From the NCBI RefSeq assembly GCF_014078545.1, contig NZ_MU078719.1, positions 1-64,000 on the forward strand: 64,000 nucleotides of DNA, written 5' to 3'. Shown here in pieces: positions 8,456 through 16,956 of this stretch. Source of the stretch: Nitrosopumilus sp. b1. Lineage in GTDB: Archaea; Thermoproteota; Nitrososphaeria; Nitrososphaerales; Nitrosopumilaceae. The position numbers and the translations under genes are program-made. Each line of letters begins with the position of its first letter. Positions within the stretch are counted from its first letter, which is position 1. The notes beneath the pieces are model-generated. The model searched no databases, was not told the origin of the DNA, and saw nothing but the letters and a program-made list of their open reading frames with translations.

Positions 8456-9808
8456 CTACCAAACATCATCAACTTCATCTAATTCTTTGTATTCTTTTTC
8501 TGGTGTTCTGGTAACTAATTTCATCCTTGAAATATCTCTATCAAAGAATAAATCGATCGTCCAATCGATTAGAACTCTTAATCTCTTATCTAATTTTGGA
8601 ATCTTTGAGAGATACACATTTCTCCATAAGAGCCAAGCCCAAAAACCCGAAATGTTTGAACCAAGAAAAGATGCAATGCCTGTCCTCTTACCAATAATTG
8701 CCATTTGGCCTTTTGATTTGTAAACAAATTTCTGTTTCTCTTTATTTTTAATCAATGAATGTAAGTTAAAGGCAGCAGTCTTGGCCTGAGCTTCTGCAAG
8801 TTGCGCAGTTGGTGCAAATGGTCTGTTTGATTTAGGATCCATAAATAATGCACAATCACCAATTGCAAATACTCCTGGAAAGTCACTTACTTCAAGAAAG
8901 TCATTAACAATTATCTTGCCTTTATCTGTCTTAAACAACGATCTCTTAATGGTATTAACAGGTGTAACCCCTGCAGTCCATATCAAAGTGTTAGTTCTTA
9001 TCACATCAATCTTTGGTTCATCATTGCTTGGTTCTTTTTCTAGTTTCTTTACAGTAACTTCTGTTCCATCAAAACTAGTAACTGCAGTGTTTAGTCGAAT
9101 CTCAATACCATGTTTCAATAGTTCGTCATGAGAAAACTTTGCAAGTTGTTCACTAAACCCTGGTAATATTGCCGACAAAGCTTCTAAGACAATCACACGG
9201 ATATCTTCCTTGTGAATATTTGGATAATGTTTTCTTGCATCTAATAGTAAATCCAATAACTCTCCTGCAGTCTCTATTCCAGCAAAACCTCCGCCAACAA
9301 CAACAAACGTCAAAAGACTCTTTCTTAGTACGGGGTTTGTCTCATTTTCTGCCTGCTCAAGCATATCTATCACTCTGTTTCGCAACACCACTGCATCATT
9401 GAGTGTCTTCATAGTGTATGCATGTCGTTCAACATCGTTTAATCCAAAAAAGTTAGTTTGACTTCCTAATGCCACAACAAGAAAATCATAATGAATGGAA
9501 ATGCCTCTTTTCTCACTTGTTCCCCACAAAGTTACAAGCTTTCCATACGGATCAATATTTCGTATTCTTCCTTCGTAAAATGTAGTCTTTTCACAAATAG
9601 TTCTAATCGGCATAATGATGTGTCTTGTTTCAATCATACCAGATGCCACTTGCGGCAACATCGGAGTAAATAACAGAAAGTTATCTTCACTAATTAGGAC
9701 AATCTCAATCTCAGGATCATTTACAAAGTATTTTTCTAACTTTCTGGCACATTCTACTCCAGCAAAACCTCCTCCTAAAATTACAATTTTTTTCCTATTT
9801 TTAACCAA
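8456..9808 (-). CDS. Type II NADH dehydrogenase (NDH-2-like FAD oxidoreductase)
   Basis: 450 residues. The N-terminal FAD Rossmann motif G-G-G-F-A-G-V-E and the second nucleotide motif V-V-G-G-G-F-A-G-I-E-T-A-G-E-L are intact. T-L-I-W-T-A-G-V-T-P and F-A-I-G-D-C-A are the usual FAD-contact segments, and an A-Q-L-A-E-A-Q quinone-region motif is present. The family oxidises NAD(P)H and reduces membrane quinone without proton pumping, though sulfide:quinone reductases are relatives. The start is TTG, 26 nt from an ATTATTA box (9831-9837). It converges on the cyclophilin gene with one base between stops. Confidence 0.85.
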   Translation of the reverse strand: MVKNRKKIVILGGGFAGVECARKLEKYFVNDPEIEIVLISEDNFLLFTPMLPQVASGMIETRHIIMPIRTICEKTTFYEGRIRNIDPYGKLVTLWGTSEKRGISIHYDFLVVALGSQTNFFGLNDVERHAYTMKTLNDAVVLRNRVIDMLEQAENETNPVLRKSLLTFVVVGGGFAGIETAGELLDLLLDARKHYPNIHKEDIRVIVLEALSAILPGFSEQLAKFSHDELLKHGIEIRLNTAVTSFDGTEVTVKKLEKEPSNDEPKIDVIRTNTLIWTAGVTPVNTIKRSLFKTDKGKIIVNDFLEVSDFPGVFAIGDCALFMDPKSNRPFAPTAQLAEAQAKTAAFNLHSLIKNKEKQKFVYKSKGQMAIIGKRTGIASFLGSNISGFWAWLLWRNVYLSKIPKLDKRLRVLIDWTIDLFFDRDISRMKLVTRTPEKEYKELDEVDDVW

Positions 9809-9877
9809 TTACTAATCCTTCATTTTTGAGATTATTAGCTGTAATATTAAGAACTGGTATTAATTTGACTAGTCAAA

Positions 9878-10522
9878 CTATCTTGCGATCTCAGAACGAA
9901 GAATTTCATATGCTTTGGAGGCATCTTTTTCGTTCAAAATAATGACTATATTCTCTTGGCCAAAAAAGGCATTTACTAATTCTATCCCATTATTATGGAG
10001 TCTTTCTGCAACATATGAAACCACATCAGATCTGTTTTCATTTCTTGGTACTGAGATCTTTATCTTGGCCAATCCCGTGCTAAACATGTCTTCACTTTGA
10101 GGAAACGAATCAAATAATCGTCGGATATCCTCAACATCCTCAGTCAAAAACCTAAAGGAATCTGCTAATCTAAAGAACTCATAATCAGATGTAATATGAG
10201 AAAATTTTTCCAGAATAGATGAGGGATTATTTCCTAGATCATTGGTTCTAAATCTAATATCCATAATTCCATCTGTCAGTGATAATCTGGCATTTTTTAA
10301 AACCGACACTTCTTTTACATCATCTTTTGTCTCAAAAGAATCTGCATATCGTTTAATTGCAACAACTATAGTGTTGAGATTAACACTTCCACCAAGCATT
10401 CTCTCGACTTCACTCTGAATTTTTACAGCTAATGCAGTATAGTTGATCACATCCATTTTCATGCAATCATAGATTGACCGATTGTGAGTGATTATCTCTC
10501 TGACTGCTTCAGGAACCGACAT
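9878..10522 (-). CDS. ACT-like regulatory domain protein
   Basis: 214 residues from the start used here. The N-terminal half is helical (V-P-E-A-V-R-E-I-I-T-H-N-R-S-I). The last about 75 residues read as an ACT-type fold (I-K-I-S-V-P, a helix, G-I-E-L-V-N-A-F-F-G-Q-E-N-I-V-I-I-L) like the C-terminus of aspartokinase. A TATA box at 10544-10554 is centred 27 nt from ATG 10522, so I prefer it to the ATG at 10537. Divergent from hsp20. A ligand-sensing regulator is inferred; function unknown. Confidence 0.6.
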   Translation of the reverse strand: MSVPEAVREIITHNRSIYDCMKMDVINYTALAVKIQSEVERMLGGSVNLNTIVVAIKRYADSFETKDDVKEVSVLKNARLSLTDGIMDIRFRTNDLGNNPSSILEKFSHITSDYEFFRLADSFRFLTEDVEDIRRLFDSFPQSEDMFSTGLAKIKISVPRNENRSDVVSYVAERLHNNGIELVNAFFGQENIVIILNEKDASKAYEILRSEIAR

Positions 10523-10610
10523 GTTTGCGGCACGCATACTAAATATTATATAATGTCAGTTATAATAGGATTTTGTAATAAATCTAACAATATTAAGAAA
10601 TACTTATATA

Positions 10611-10628
10611 ATGTAATATATATTACAT
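10611..10628. promoter_or_regulatory. Perfect 18-bp palindrome in the hsp20 promoter (putative operator)
   Basis: ATGTAATATATATTACAT is fully self-complementary. It lies directly after the hsp20 TATA box (CTTATATA, 10603-10610) and before the predicted transcription start near 10633. A protein bound here would block RNA polymerase recruitment, as archaeal heat-shock repressors such as Phr do. The regulator is unknown. Confidence 0.6.
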
Positions 10629-10641
10629 ATAGTGAGGAAAT

Positions 10642-11142
10642 ATGACAATGTTCTTTGATGACGAATTTGATAGGCTCTTCAAGAGAATGTCTAGCTCATT
10701 CTTTGATGTAGATGAGTTGCTTGAAGAAGCAAAAAACACAGGAAATCTTTCTGGTCCATTTTATTATGGATATACAATGACAGTTGGCCCAGATGGAAAA
10801 CCTGTAGTAAAAGAGTATGGTAATGTTAGACCAGGACTCTTGCCTACCTCCGATACAAGAGAACCCATCGTTGACACAATAGTTGATGATAAAGAAAAAG
10901 TGGTAAAACTTGTTGCGGAAATGCCTGGAGTAGAAAAATCTGATGTGAAGGTAGTAGTAGATGAAGACATTGTAAAGATTGATGCAGTTCATGGAGAAAA
11001 AAAATACCATGCATCAGTACCAATCAAATACATAGTCGATAAGGACTCTGCCAAAGCTTCATACAAAAACGGAATTCTTGAACTAACCTTCAAGCAAATA
11101 ATTCCTGAAAAACCAAAGGGCAAAAACGTGGAGGTAGAATAA
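10642..11142 (+). CDS. Hsp20/alpha-crystallin small heat-shock protein
   Basis: 166 residues. The first about 65 are flexible, with F-D-D-E-F-D-R-L-F-K-R-M and a Y-Y-G-Y-T-M-T-V-G-P-D-G-K-P segment typical of the archaeal CDC48-linked Hsp20 group. The alpha-crystallin domain follows (V-K-L-V-A-E-M-P-G-V-E-K-S-D-V-K-V). It holds unfolded proteins in a refoldable or degradable state. GTGAGG at 10632-10637 is a Shine-Dalgarno 4 nt from the ATG, so this mRNA has a short leader. cdc48 follows within 25 nt; the pairing suggests Hsp20 delivers clients to the unfoldase. Confidence 0.92.
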   Translation: MTMFFDDEFDRLFKRMSSSFFDVDELLEEAKNTGNLSGPFYYGYTMTVGPDGKPVVKEYGNVRPGLLPTSDTREPIVDTIVDDKEKVVKLVAEMPGVEKSDVKVVVDEDIVKIDAVHGEKKYHASVPIKYIVDKDSAKASYKNGILELTFKQIIPEKPKGKNVEVE

Positions 11143-11164
11143 CTCCTTTTTTTAGGTGATGATT

Positions 11165-13318
11165 TTGACTGAAACTGAATTAAAGATAGCAGAGATACCA
11201 CAGCAACATGTTGGAAAAGGCAGAGCCATCTTAGATCCTAAAATTCTTGAAGATACCAAATGGGGCACTGGACAAATTCTAGAGCTGACACATAATAAAA
11301 AAACACACGTTAAACTTTGGCCAGGAAATCCAGAAGATTATGGAACTGGAATTATCAAAATTGATGGTATCACACGACATAACATAGGGGCCGGAATTGG
11401 CGACAGAATAAAGATTGTACCCGTAGAGGCATCTGAAGCTGAACAGATCACACTATCTCCTACGGAAAAACTATCCATTGATGAAAGACAGCTACATGAA
11501 GTAATGTCTTATAATTTTCAAAACCATGTATTTACAGTTCATGATACTATTGTTTTACCTACTCAAATGGGAGGTAAAATTCAATTCATTATTACAAACA
11601 CAAAACCATCAAAACCCGTCATAGTTACTGAAACCACTGCATTCAAGCTAGGATCAATGACAAAAGCAATTGATTCATCAATTCCTAGAATTACTTACGA
11701 TGAGCTTGGTGGATTAAAAAATGAAGTTCAAAAGATTAGAGAAATGGTTGAATTACCAATGCGACATCCCGAACTATTTGATAAGATCGGCGTTGAAGCT
11801 CCAAAAGGTGTTTTGCTATACGGACCTCCAGGAACAGGTAAAACATTACTTGCAAAAGCAGTAGCAGGCGAAACTAACGCAAACTTCACCTCACTTAGCG
11901 GTCCTGAAATCATGGGAAAATATTATGGTGAAAGTGAGGAACGAATTAGAGAGATCTTCAAGCAGGCTGAAGAGAACGCTCCAAGCATAATCTTTATTGA
12001 TGAAATTGATTCTATTGCTCCAAAACGAGAGGAAGTTACCGGTGAGGTTGAAAAAAGAATTGTTTCTCAATTACTTACTTTGATGGATGGAATGAAAAGC
12101 AGAGGAAAGGTAGTCGTAATTGCTGCAACAAATAGGCCTGACTCAATTGATCCAGCCCTTAGAAGACCAGGAAGATTTGACAGGGAAATTGAAATTGGAA
12201 TTCCTGATGAGGAAGGAAGACTAGAGATACTAAACATTCACACACGTGGGATGCCAATTGATGAAAAAGTTGATCTTAAACAAATATCAAAAATTACACA
12301 TGGATTTGTAGGAGCTGATCTTGAAGTATTAGCCAAAGAAGCAGCTATGAGATCCTTAAGACGAATTTTACCTGAAGTTGATCTGAATCAAGAAAAGATC
12401 TCATCCGATATATTACAAAAAATCAAAGTTACAAAAGAAGATTTTCGTGATGCATTAAAAGAAGTAAGGCCATCAGCACTACGAGAAGTATTAGTTCAAG
12501 TACCAAATGTAACTTGGGATGATGTAGGTGGTCTAGATGAACTCAAAGAAGAACTACGTGAATCAATAGAGTGGCCACTAAAATACAAAAATGCATATGA
12601 TTATGTGGATATTAGCTCTCCAAAAGGAATTCTTTTACATGGGCCGCCTGGAACTGGTAAAACCCTTATCGCAAAGGCAGTAGCAAAAATGACTGATTCT
12701 AATTTTATCAGTGTAAAGGGACCAGAATTGCTTTCAAAATGGGTTGGTGAGTCCGAGAAGGGCGTTAGAGAAATATTTCGTAAGGCACGCCAAGCAGCTC
12801 CTTGCATTATCTTCTTTGATGAAATCGATGCATTGATTCCAAGAAGAGGTACTGGAAGCTCTAGTTCCCACGTAGCGGAAAACGTAGTATCACAAATTCT
12901 TACTGAAATAGATGGATTAGAGGAATTACATAATGTGTTGATTATTGGCGCTACAAATAGGTTGGATATAGTTGATCCTGCTTTGTTACGACCAGGAAGA
13001 TTTGATCGAGTAATTGAAGTACCAAAGCCTGATGCAAAAGGTAGAAAACACATTCTCAAAATACATACAAAAAACAAGCCTCTATCTGAGACTGTAGATT
13101 TGCAAAAACTAGTGGAATTGACAGATGGATTCAGTGGTGCAGAGTTGGCCGCAATTGCTAATCAATCTGCAATGATTGCATTAAAGCGATATGTAGAGAC
13201 AAAATCAAAGGATGTAAAGGAGATAAAAATCACCCAAGATGATCTAATACAAGCAGCAAAAAAAGTACGACCGGATATATCTAAAAAAGAAGAGCCCATA
13301 GTACCTAATGCAAAATAA
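11165..13318 (+). CDS. CDC48/VAT AAA+ unfoldase
   Basis: About 717 residues: an N-domain (about 1-180), D1 with G-P-P-G-T-G-K-T and F-I-D-E-I-D, and D2 with a second G-P-P-G-T-G-K-T near residue 496 and F-F-D-E-I-D. Both arginine-finger regions (R-R-P-G-R-F-D, L-R-P-G-R-F-D) are present. The hexamer unfolds proteins for the proteasome. AGGTGAT at 11154-11160 matches the 16S anti-Shine-Dalgarno; it overlaps the in-frame GTG (11156) and ATG (11159), so TTG at 11165 is the best-spaced start. Operon with hsp20. Confidence 0.95.
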   Translation: MTETELKIAEIPQQHVGKGRAILDPKILEDTKWGTGQILELTHNKKTHVKLWPGNPEDYGTGIIKIDGITRHNIGAGIGDRIKIVPVEASEAEQITLSPTEKLSIDERQLHEVMSYNFQNHVFTVHDTIVLPTQMGGKIQFIITNTKPSKPVIVTETTAFKLGSMTKAIDSSIPRITYDELGGLKNEVQKIREMVELPMRHPELFDKIGVEAPKGVLLYGPPGTGKTLLAKAVAGETNANFTSLSGPEIMGKYYGESEERIREIFKQAEENAPSIIFIDEIDSIAPKREEVTGEVEKRIVSQLLTLMDGMKSRGKVVVIAATNRPDSIDPALRRPGRFDREIEIGIPDEEGRLEILNIHTRGMPIDEKVDLKQISKITHGFVGADLEVLAKEAAMRSLRRILPEVDLNQEKISSDILQKIKVTKEDFRDALKEVRPSALREVLVQVPNVTWDDVGGLDELKEELRESIEWPLKYKNAYDYVDISSPKGILLHGPPGTGKTLIAKAVAKMTDSNFISVKGPELLSKWVGESEKGVREIFRKARQAAPCIIFFDEIDALIPRRGTGSSSSHVAENVVSQILTEIDGLEELHNVLIIGATNRLDIVDPALLRPGRFDRVIEVPKPDAKGRKHILKIHTKNKPLSETVDLQKLVELTDGFSGAELAAIANQSAMIALKRYVETKSKDVKEIKITQDDLIQAAKKVRPDISKKEEPIVPNAK

Positions 13319-13360
13319 AATAGTAAAACTAAATATCTATGGAGAAATTTATCAAGTGAA

Positions 13361-13579
13361 ATGAAACTGTATCTGGATTTTGAACCATGTGACGAATGTA
13401 TTACAATGATGAATGAACTTAGTAGCCCTCAAATGCTAATAGTAGATGATAAAACACGTGCTGACGAATCTGCAAAATTTCTCAGACATTTAACGTATAA
13501 TCATTCTGAAGTTGTTCAAGCAGTGATGAAGGATTTGCCAAAACAAAAGCGTAATCAAGAATACGACTTTTTTAAGTAA
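13361..13579 (+). CDS. Small conserved hypothetical protein, 72 aa
   Basis: 72 residues containing E-P-C-D-E-C near the N-terminus and a basic tail (K-Q-K-R-N-Q-E-Y-D-F-F-K). The spacing of the cysteines (C-x-x-C) could support metal binding or redox chemistry. An AACTAAATATC box centred near 13332 lies about 28 nt before the ATG, so it has its own leaderless-type promoter after cdc48. Family not recognised. Confidence 0.55.
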   Translation: MKLYLDFEPCDECITMMNELSSPQMLIVDDKTRADESAKFLRHLTYNHSEVVQAVMKDLPKQKRNQEYDFFK

Positions 13580-13597
13580 GTTAGTTTTTTGTTAAAC

Positions 13598-13792
13598 TCA
13601 TTCTTTTCTAATAGAATCTCTTGAGTGACCTCTATTAACGATCATTTGAATGACTGCATCTGTAGAATAGTCTATGCCATGCTCAGTTTCAAAATGCTCC
13701 CTTAACTGTTCAATCAAAGATAGACTTTTTCTACCTTCTATTGAAAACTCACATTCAAAACCATAGTCTTTGCATTCCAATTTTATTGTCAT
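13598..13792 (-). CDS. DUF1059-like small protein, 64 aa
   Basis: Starting at the ATG at 13792, the protein has the DUF1059 pattern: C-K-D-Y-G-F-E-C-E-F near the start, then E-Q-L-R-E-H-F-E-T-E-H-G-I (E-H-x5-E-H-G). An upstream in-frame ATG at 13825 exists, but a TATAAA at 13814-13819 is centred 25 nt from 13792 and lies inside that longer frame, so the shorter leaderless form is favoured. The conserved Cys and His suggest a metal site; the role is unknown. Confidence 0.7.
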   Translation of the reverse strand: MTIKLECKDYGFECEFSIEGRKSLSLIEQLREHFETEHGIDYSTDAVIQMIVNRGHSRDSIRKE

Positions 13793-13843
13793 ATTTTGGC
13801 TCAATACAAAACCTATAAAAACCATTTACTAAAATCTCATAGT

Positions 13844-13873
13844 GGCTATGACATTAGCCCTGGTAATATTACC
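13844..13873 (+). promoter_or_regulatory. Hairpin plus 12-bp palindrome upstream of crcB-like gene
   Basis: GGCTA-TGACAT-TAGCC (13844-13859) can form a 5-bp hairpin, followed by the palindrome GGTAATATTACC (13862-13873). The loop stretch GACATTA is complementary to TAATGTC at 13896-13902 around the start region. The TAATATTA core also lies about 25 nt before ATG 13892, so it could simply be the TATA box. Function uncertain. Confidence 0.3.
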
Positions 13874-13891
13874 AAAACCGCGTAATCTACG

Positions 13892-14305
13892 ATGATAATG
13901 TCTACCAAAAATCAAACAGTGGTAGACATGAAAGGTATAGAATTTGTATTTCTCGCAATAGGGGCAGTAATAGGCTCATTTGTTAGATTCAAAATAACAG
14001 AATCGCCATTAATTCTTGGAGTCATTCCAATCAATGTATTATTGGTAAACATCTTAGGCTCATTAATTCTTGGATTATTTATCGTGGTCTCAAATCAGTG
14101 GAATCTAGAAGGACGATATTCTCTTTTAGTAGCCGTAGGATTCTGCGGAACCTTAACTACGATGTCATACTTTGCATTAGATTCGTCTAATCTATTAGAT
14201 AATGAACACTATCTTGGATTGGCCGTTCATATTGCTGCAAACGTAGGATTATCTATTGGTGCATTGATTGTAGGAAGACAACTAATGAGCGCAATTCTCA
14301 ATTAG
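13892..14305 (+). CDS. crcB: CrcB/Fluc-like fluoride channel subunit
   Basis: 137 residues, four hydrophobic helices, normal length for a Fluc monomer. Family marks visible: G-A-V-I-G-S-F-V-R-F in helix 1, V-N-I-L-G-S-L-I-L-G in helix 2, and G-F-C-G-T-L-T-T-M-S-Y-F in helix 3 (family: G-F-x-G-x-x-T-T-F-S). CrcB dimers export fluoride across the cytoplasmic membrane. Only one copy is seen, so a homodimer is expected. ATG at 13898 is an alternative start. Converges with the next gene, 8-bp overlap. Confidence 0.8.
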   Translation: MIMSTKNQTVVDMKGIEFVFLAIGAVIGSFVRFKITESPLILGVIPINVLLVNILGSLILGLFIVVSNQWNLEGRYSLLVAVGFCGTLTTMSYFALDSSNLLDNEHYLGLAVHIAANVGLSIGALIVGRQLMSAILN

Positions 14306-14606
14306 AAATGTTATTCATTGTTTCTTCTAATGATTTAATGTATTTCTGGTTATAATCTACGTATAGTTTTATCTTGCTCTGAGGTAAAGCCATTGCACCA
14401 GGTCTACTGTTTACTTGTTTTTCTAAACTTCTTTGGTTATTGATGATTTCTTTTAATTCCTCACTAGATAAGGTCTGAATTTTTTGAACCAGTCTTTTGT
14501 ATTCTACATCCAACATATTCTCGGTATCTGGGTATGCAGGTGGAATGGAACCAAAAATTTCTCTTGCTCTAATATCCCCAAACACTTTTTTGTTTAGATC
14601 AATCAA
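14298..14606 (-). CDS. Conserved hypothetical helical protein, 102 aa
   Basis: 102 residues, starting with TTG. Contains F-G-S-I-P-P-A-Y-P-D and a long helical region (residues about 30-100) with mixed charge and a Q-K-I-Q-T-L-S-S-E-E-L-K-E-I-I segment, possibly coiled coil. No signal peptide or membrane segment. No family recognised; neighbours give no functional hint. Confidence 0.5.
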   Translation of the reverse strand: MIDLNKKVFGDIRAREIFGSIPPAYPDTENMLDVEYKRLVQKIQTLSSEELKEIINNQRSLEKQVNSRPGAMALPQSKIKLYVDYNQKYIKSLEETMNNISN

Positions 14607-14734
14607 GGGTTTTCAATTTAAAAATACACTATAAATTCAATTCTCTATAGAGATTACTGCTTTAATGGCACTAGGAATTACAATTAATAGAATTAAGTAT
14701 GTCATAAATTTAGAAAAATCATCGAGGATGAAGA

Positions 14735-15883
14735 ATGGTAGAAAGCAATTATGAAATATTGGGAATTTTTGATGGTGCGTCTAAAAGAGAGATCCAAGAA
14801 GCCTTTAGAAAACTAGCATTAGAACATCATTCTGATAGGGGAGGCAGTGAAGAACAATTTAAGAAAATTAAGCAGGCATATGAAGATCTGAAGATTGGAA
14901 AGAAATACCCTGATTCTGATAAAGAAAAACAACGAAAATCAAAAGTATTCTCCGGTGATGATGAAGAGGAGATAAGACGACGCAATAAAATAATTGCAAA
15001 AGAGCTTTCTCAAGAAATGAAAGCTGCTGAAGAATGGGCTGCAGCACTTAACAGAGTAAATGCAACCGGAACTCGATTATTTGGATCAAAAACTGTTGGT
15101 GAAATTGAACTCGAACGAAAAGCTAATGGAGCACTTTCCATAAAAGGAAACTACCTTGCAGGAAGTATAATCTATGATGGACCAATAATCATGCAAGGTA
15201 ACATTACAAGTCCATCTTTTAGTGATGAATACCAGACAAACATAATTCTCACTCAAGGTGATTTCAAATTTGTAAATCCTCTAGAAAATAAATATAAGAT
15301 AGATAACGGTGCCAAAATTCTTGCTGAGGATGGGGATATTATAGTTGGCAATGTGTTTGGGCGTAAAGATAAAGTGCAAGATCCAGACGGCAGGGTTGGA
15401 ATTTATCTTACTAAAGAACACAGAACTGAATTATCTGCACCAAAAGGAAAAATTGTTCTTGAAAATGCTGTAAATACAGTTTCATTGAATGCAGATTCCA
15501 TTGTGGTGTTAAACTTGGAAGATGATGTCAATATCTTTGCAAAGGAGATCCTAATTTATGGAAACAAAATAACATATGATGTTAAAATTCATCTTAAAAA
15601 AGATGGAATAATTAGGTTCTTTGAGAATTATTCAATCCAAAGTCTTAGTGATGACAGTGTAATTATTTTGGAAAATGGAAAATCGTTTAGATTACATGAT
15701 TTAAAAACAAAAAAAATTCATGATTTACCAGACGAACTTCTCTCAAACAAAGAAAAATATGATAAAAATGATACAATGGTCGGCAAAGGATTTACCATAA
15801 CCTATTCGATGCTAGATAATTTTCATAAAAAACACTCTGAAAACAAAACTTGGAAAACAAAATTCGGCATATTCTCTAAATAA
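14735..15883 (+). CDS. J-domain protein with HSD in place of HPD and a beta-rich C-terminus
   Basis: 382 residues. Residues 1-60 are a J domain (Y-E-I-L-G-I, I-Q-E-A-F-R-K-L-A-L, then F-K-K-I-K-Q-A-Y-E-D-L), but the invariant H-P-D that activates Hsp70 reads H-S-D. A basic helical linker follows (about 65-115). Residues about 125-340 look like repeated short strands (G-N-Y-L-A-G-S-I-I-Y-D-G-P-I-I-M-Q-G-N-I), similar to bactofilin or polymer-forming beta-helix proteins. GAGG at 14724-14727 gives a Shine-Dalgarno. No zinc-finger or canonical DnaJ C-domain, so it is not a standard DnaJ. Confidence 0.75.
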   Translation: MVESNYEILGIFDGASKREIQEAFRKLALEHHSDRGGSEEQFKKIKQAYEDLKIGKKYPDSDKEKQRKSKVFSGDDEEEIRRRNKIIAKELSQEMKAAEEWAAALNRVNATGTRLFGSKTVGEIELERKANGALSIKGNYLAGSIIYDGPIIMQGNITSPSFSDEYQTNIILTQGDFKFVNPLENKYKIDNGAKILAEDGDIIVGNVFGRKDKVQDPDGRVGIYLTKEHRTELSAPKGKIVLENAVNTVSLNADSIVVLNLEDDVNIFAKEILIYGNKITYDVKIHLKKDGIIRFFENYSIQSLSDDSVIILENGKSFRLHDLKTKKIHDLPDELLSNKEKYDKNDTMVGKGFTITYSMLDNFHKKHSENKTWKTKFGIFSK

Positions 15884-15919
15884 AAATTTTAAAAAGAAAT
15901 TAAATTGATTGAACTTTTT

Positions 15920-16219
15920 CTAGTCGACTAGTTCAGTCCAACCTTTAACGAAGACTGAGTTCTTGTAGAGTGGAACTGGTTGTCCAACAGTAAAGTCCAT
16001 TGGTCTCATCCAGAAAATTGCCTTTGTTGGGCAAACTCCGATGCATGCTCCGTCAGAGATACATCTTTCTGGGTAAAAGACAAATGCTTTACCTCTCTTC
16101 CAGCCTTCAACTGGTTTTACTCTAAGTACATCAGGTCCGAGAGTTGTGCAGATTTCTACGCAAAGTGCGCATCCAATGCACATCTGTTCACCAATGTCTG
16201 GTAAAATTGCTACTGGCAT
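15920..16219 (-). CDS. Di-cluster ferredoxin, 7Fe-type with Asp in one motif
   Basis: 99 residues with two iron-sulfur motifs. The first is C-I-G-C-A-L-C-V-E-I-C, a full C-x2-C-x2-C-x3-C. The second is C-I-S-D-G-A-C-I-G-V-C-P, where Asp replaces the second Cys. This second form closely resembles the C-I-A-D-G-S-C motif of Sulfolobus ferredoxin, which binds a 3Fe-4S (or Asp-ligated 4Fe-4S) cluster. A low-potential electron carrier in the cytosol is expected. A TATA-like AATATAAC at 16245-16252 precedes the ATG by about 30 nt. Confidence 0.88.
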   Translation of the reverse strand: MPVAILPDIGEQMCIGCALCVEICTTLGPDVLRVKPVEGWKRGKAFVFYPERCISDGACIGVCPTKAIFWMRPMDFTVGQPVPLYKNSVFVKGWTELVD

Positions 16220-16324
16220 TACGAAGTGAGTTCGTTGTGGATCTTAATATAACTTACCCAAAAACTTCGAATTATAACGGCGTTAGTAATTTGTATAACA
16301 GTGTTTAATTTTTTGATCGCAAGA

Positions 16325-16930
16325 TCAGGAATCTTTTCTAACAGAAAAATTTCTTAGATAATTTTCACGTGTAACCTCTAGAACAAGATCCATACTATTT
16401 TCAGTAACAAAAATTTTGAGGATTTTTCCTGAATCAACAATATGCCTATTTGTAGGTGAAAGTACCCACATACCATCTTTTTTCTTTGCAACACTAGAAA
16501 AAATAATTCTTGAATTTGATTGCTCTGATATACTTGCTAACAGCATCAGGTATGCGTTTAGTATTCTACCAGAATCCTTACCACTAAAGAAATTCGACAG
16601 AACATTCAATGAATCAATTATTACAATTGTTTTTTTATCAACTACCTGATGAATTACTTCATTGATTACATTTTCTAAATTGCCAAGTGTTGGTTTAACT
16701 ATTGTAATATTATCAGCGGGTGATTCAATTGTTTTTGACACAACATATCCACTAAATAATAGATCAAAGTCAAGGTAAACCACTGGAAATTTAAACTCGT
16801 TAACTAACCTTGATAGAAATCTGATTTTGATTTGCGCATTTTCAAATAATAACGAATTTAACAAGGAATCATCCACAATTTCTCCTAATTTTGAAAATGT
16901 AATCAATTCATGATGATTTTTATTCAACAC
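16325..16930 (-). CDS. RecA/KaiC-superfamily-like protein lacking a Walker A motif
   Basis: 201 residues with a RecA-like core order: a V-V-Y-L-D-F-D strand, a Walker B-like T-I-V-I-I-D-S-L-N-V-L with S-L-N as in KaiC/RadA, then S-R-I-I-F-S-S-V. The N-terminus has no G-x4-G-K-[ST], so nucleotide binding is doubtful. Starts with GTG. It is divergent from the class V aminotransferase with only 26 bp between starts. A regulatory or scaffold role is possible; function unknown. Confidence 0.6.
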   Translation of the reverse strand: MLNKNHHELITFSKLGEIVDDSLLNSLLFENAQIKIRFLSRLVNEFKFPVVYLDFDLLFSGYVVSKTIESPADNITIVKPTLGNLENVINEVIHQVVDKKTIVIIDSLNVLSNFFSGKDSGRILNAYLMLLASISEQSNSRIIFSSVAKKKDGMWVLSPTNRHIVDSGKILKIFVTENSMDLVLEVTRENYLRNFSVRKDS

Positions 16931-16956
16931 ATAGCAAGTTCAATTCTGATATAAGA

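Noticed and set aside
13840-13902. Fluoride riboswitch upstream of crcB
   Set aside because: A hairpin and a possible pseudoknot exist, but the conserved crcB-motif segments are not present, and the palindrome lies at TATA distance from the start.
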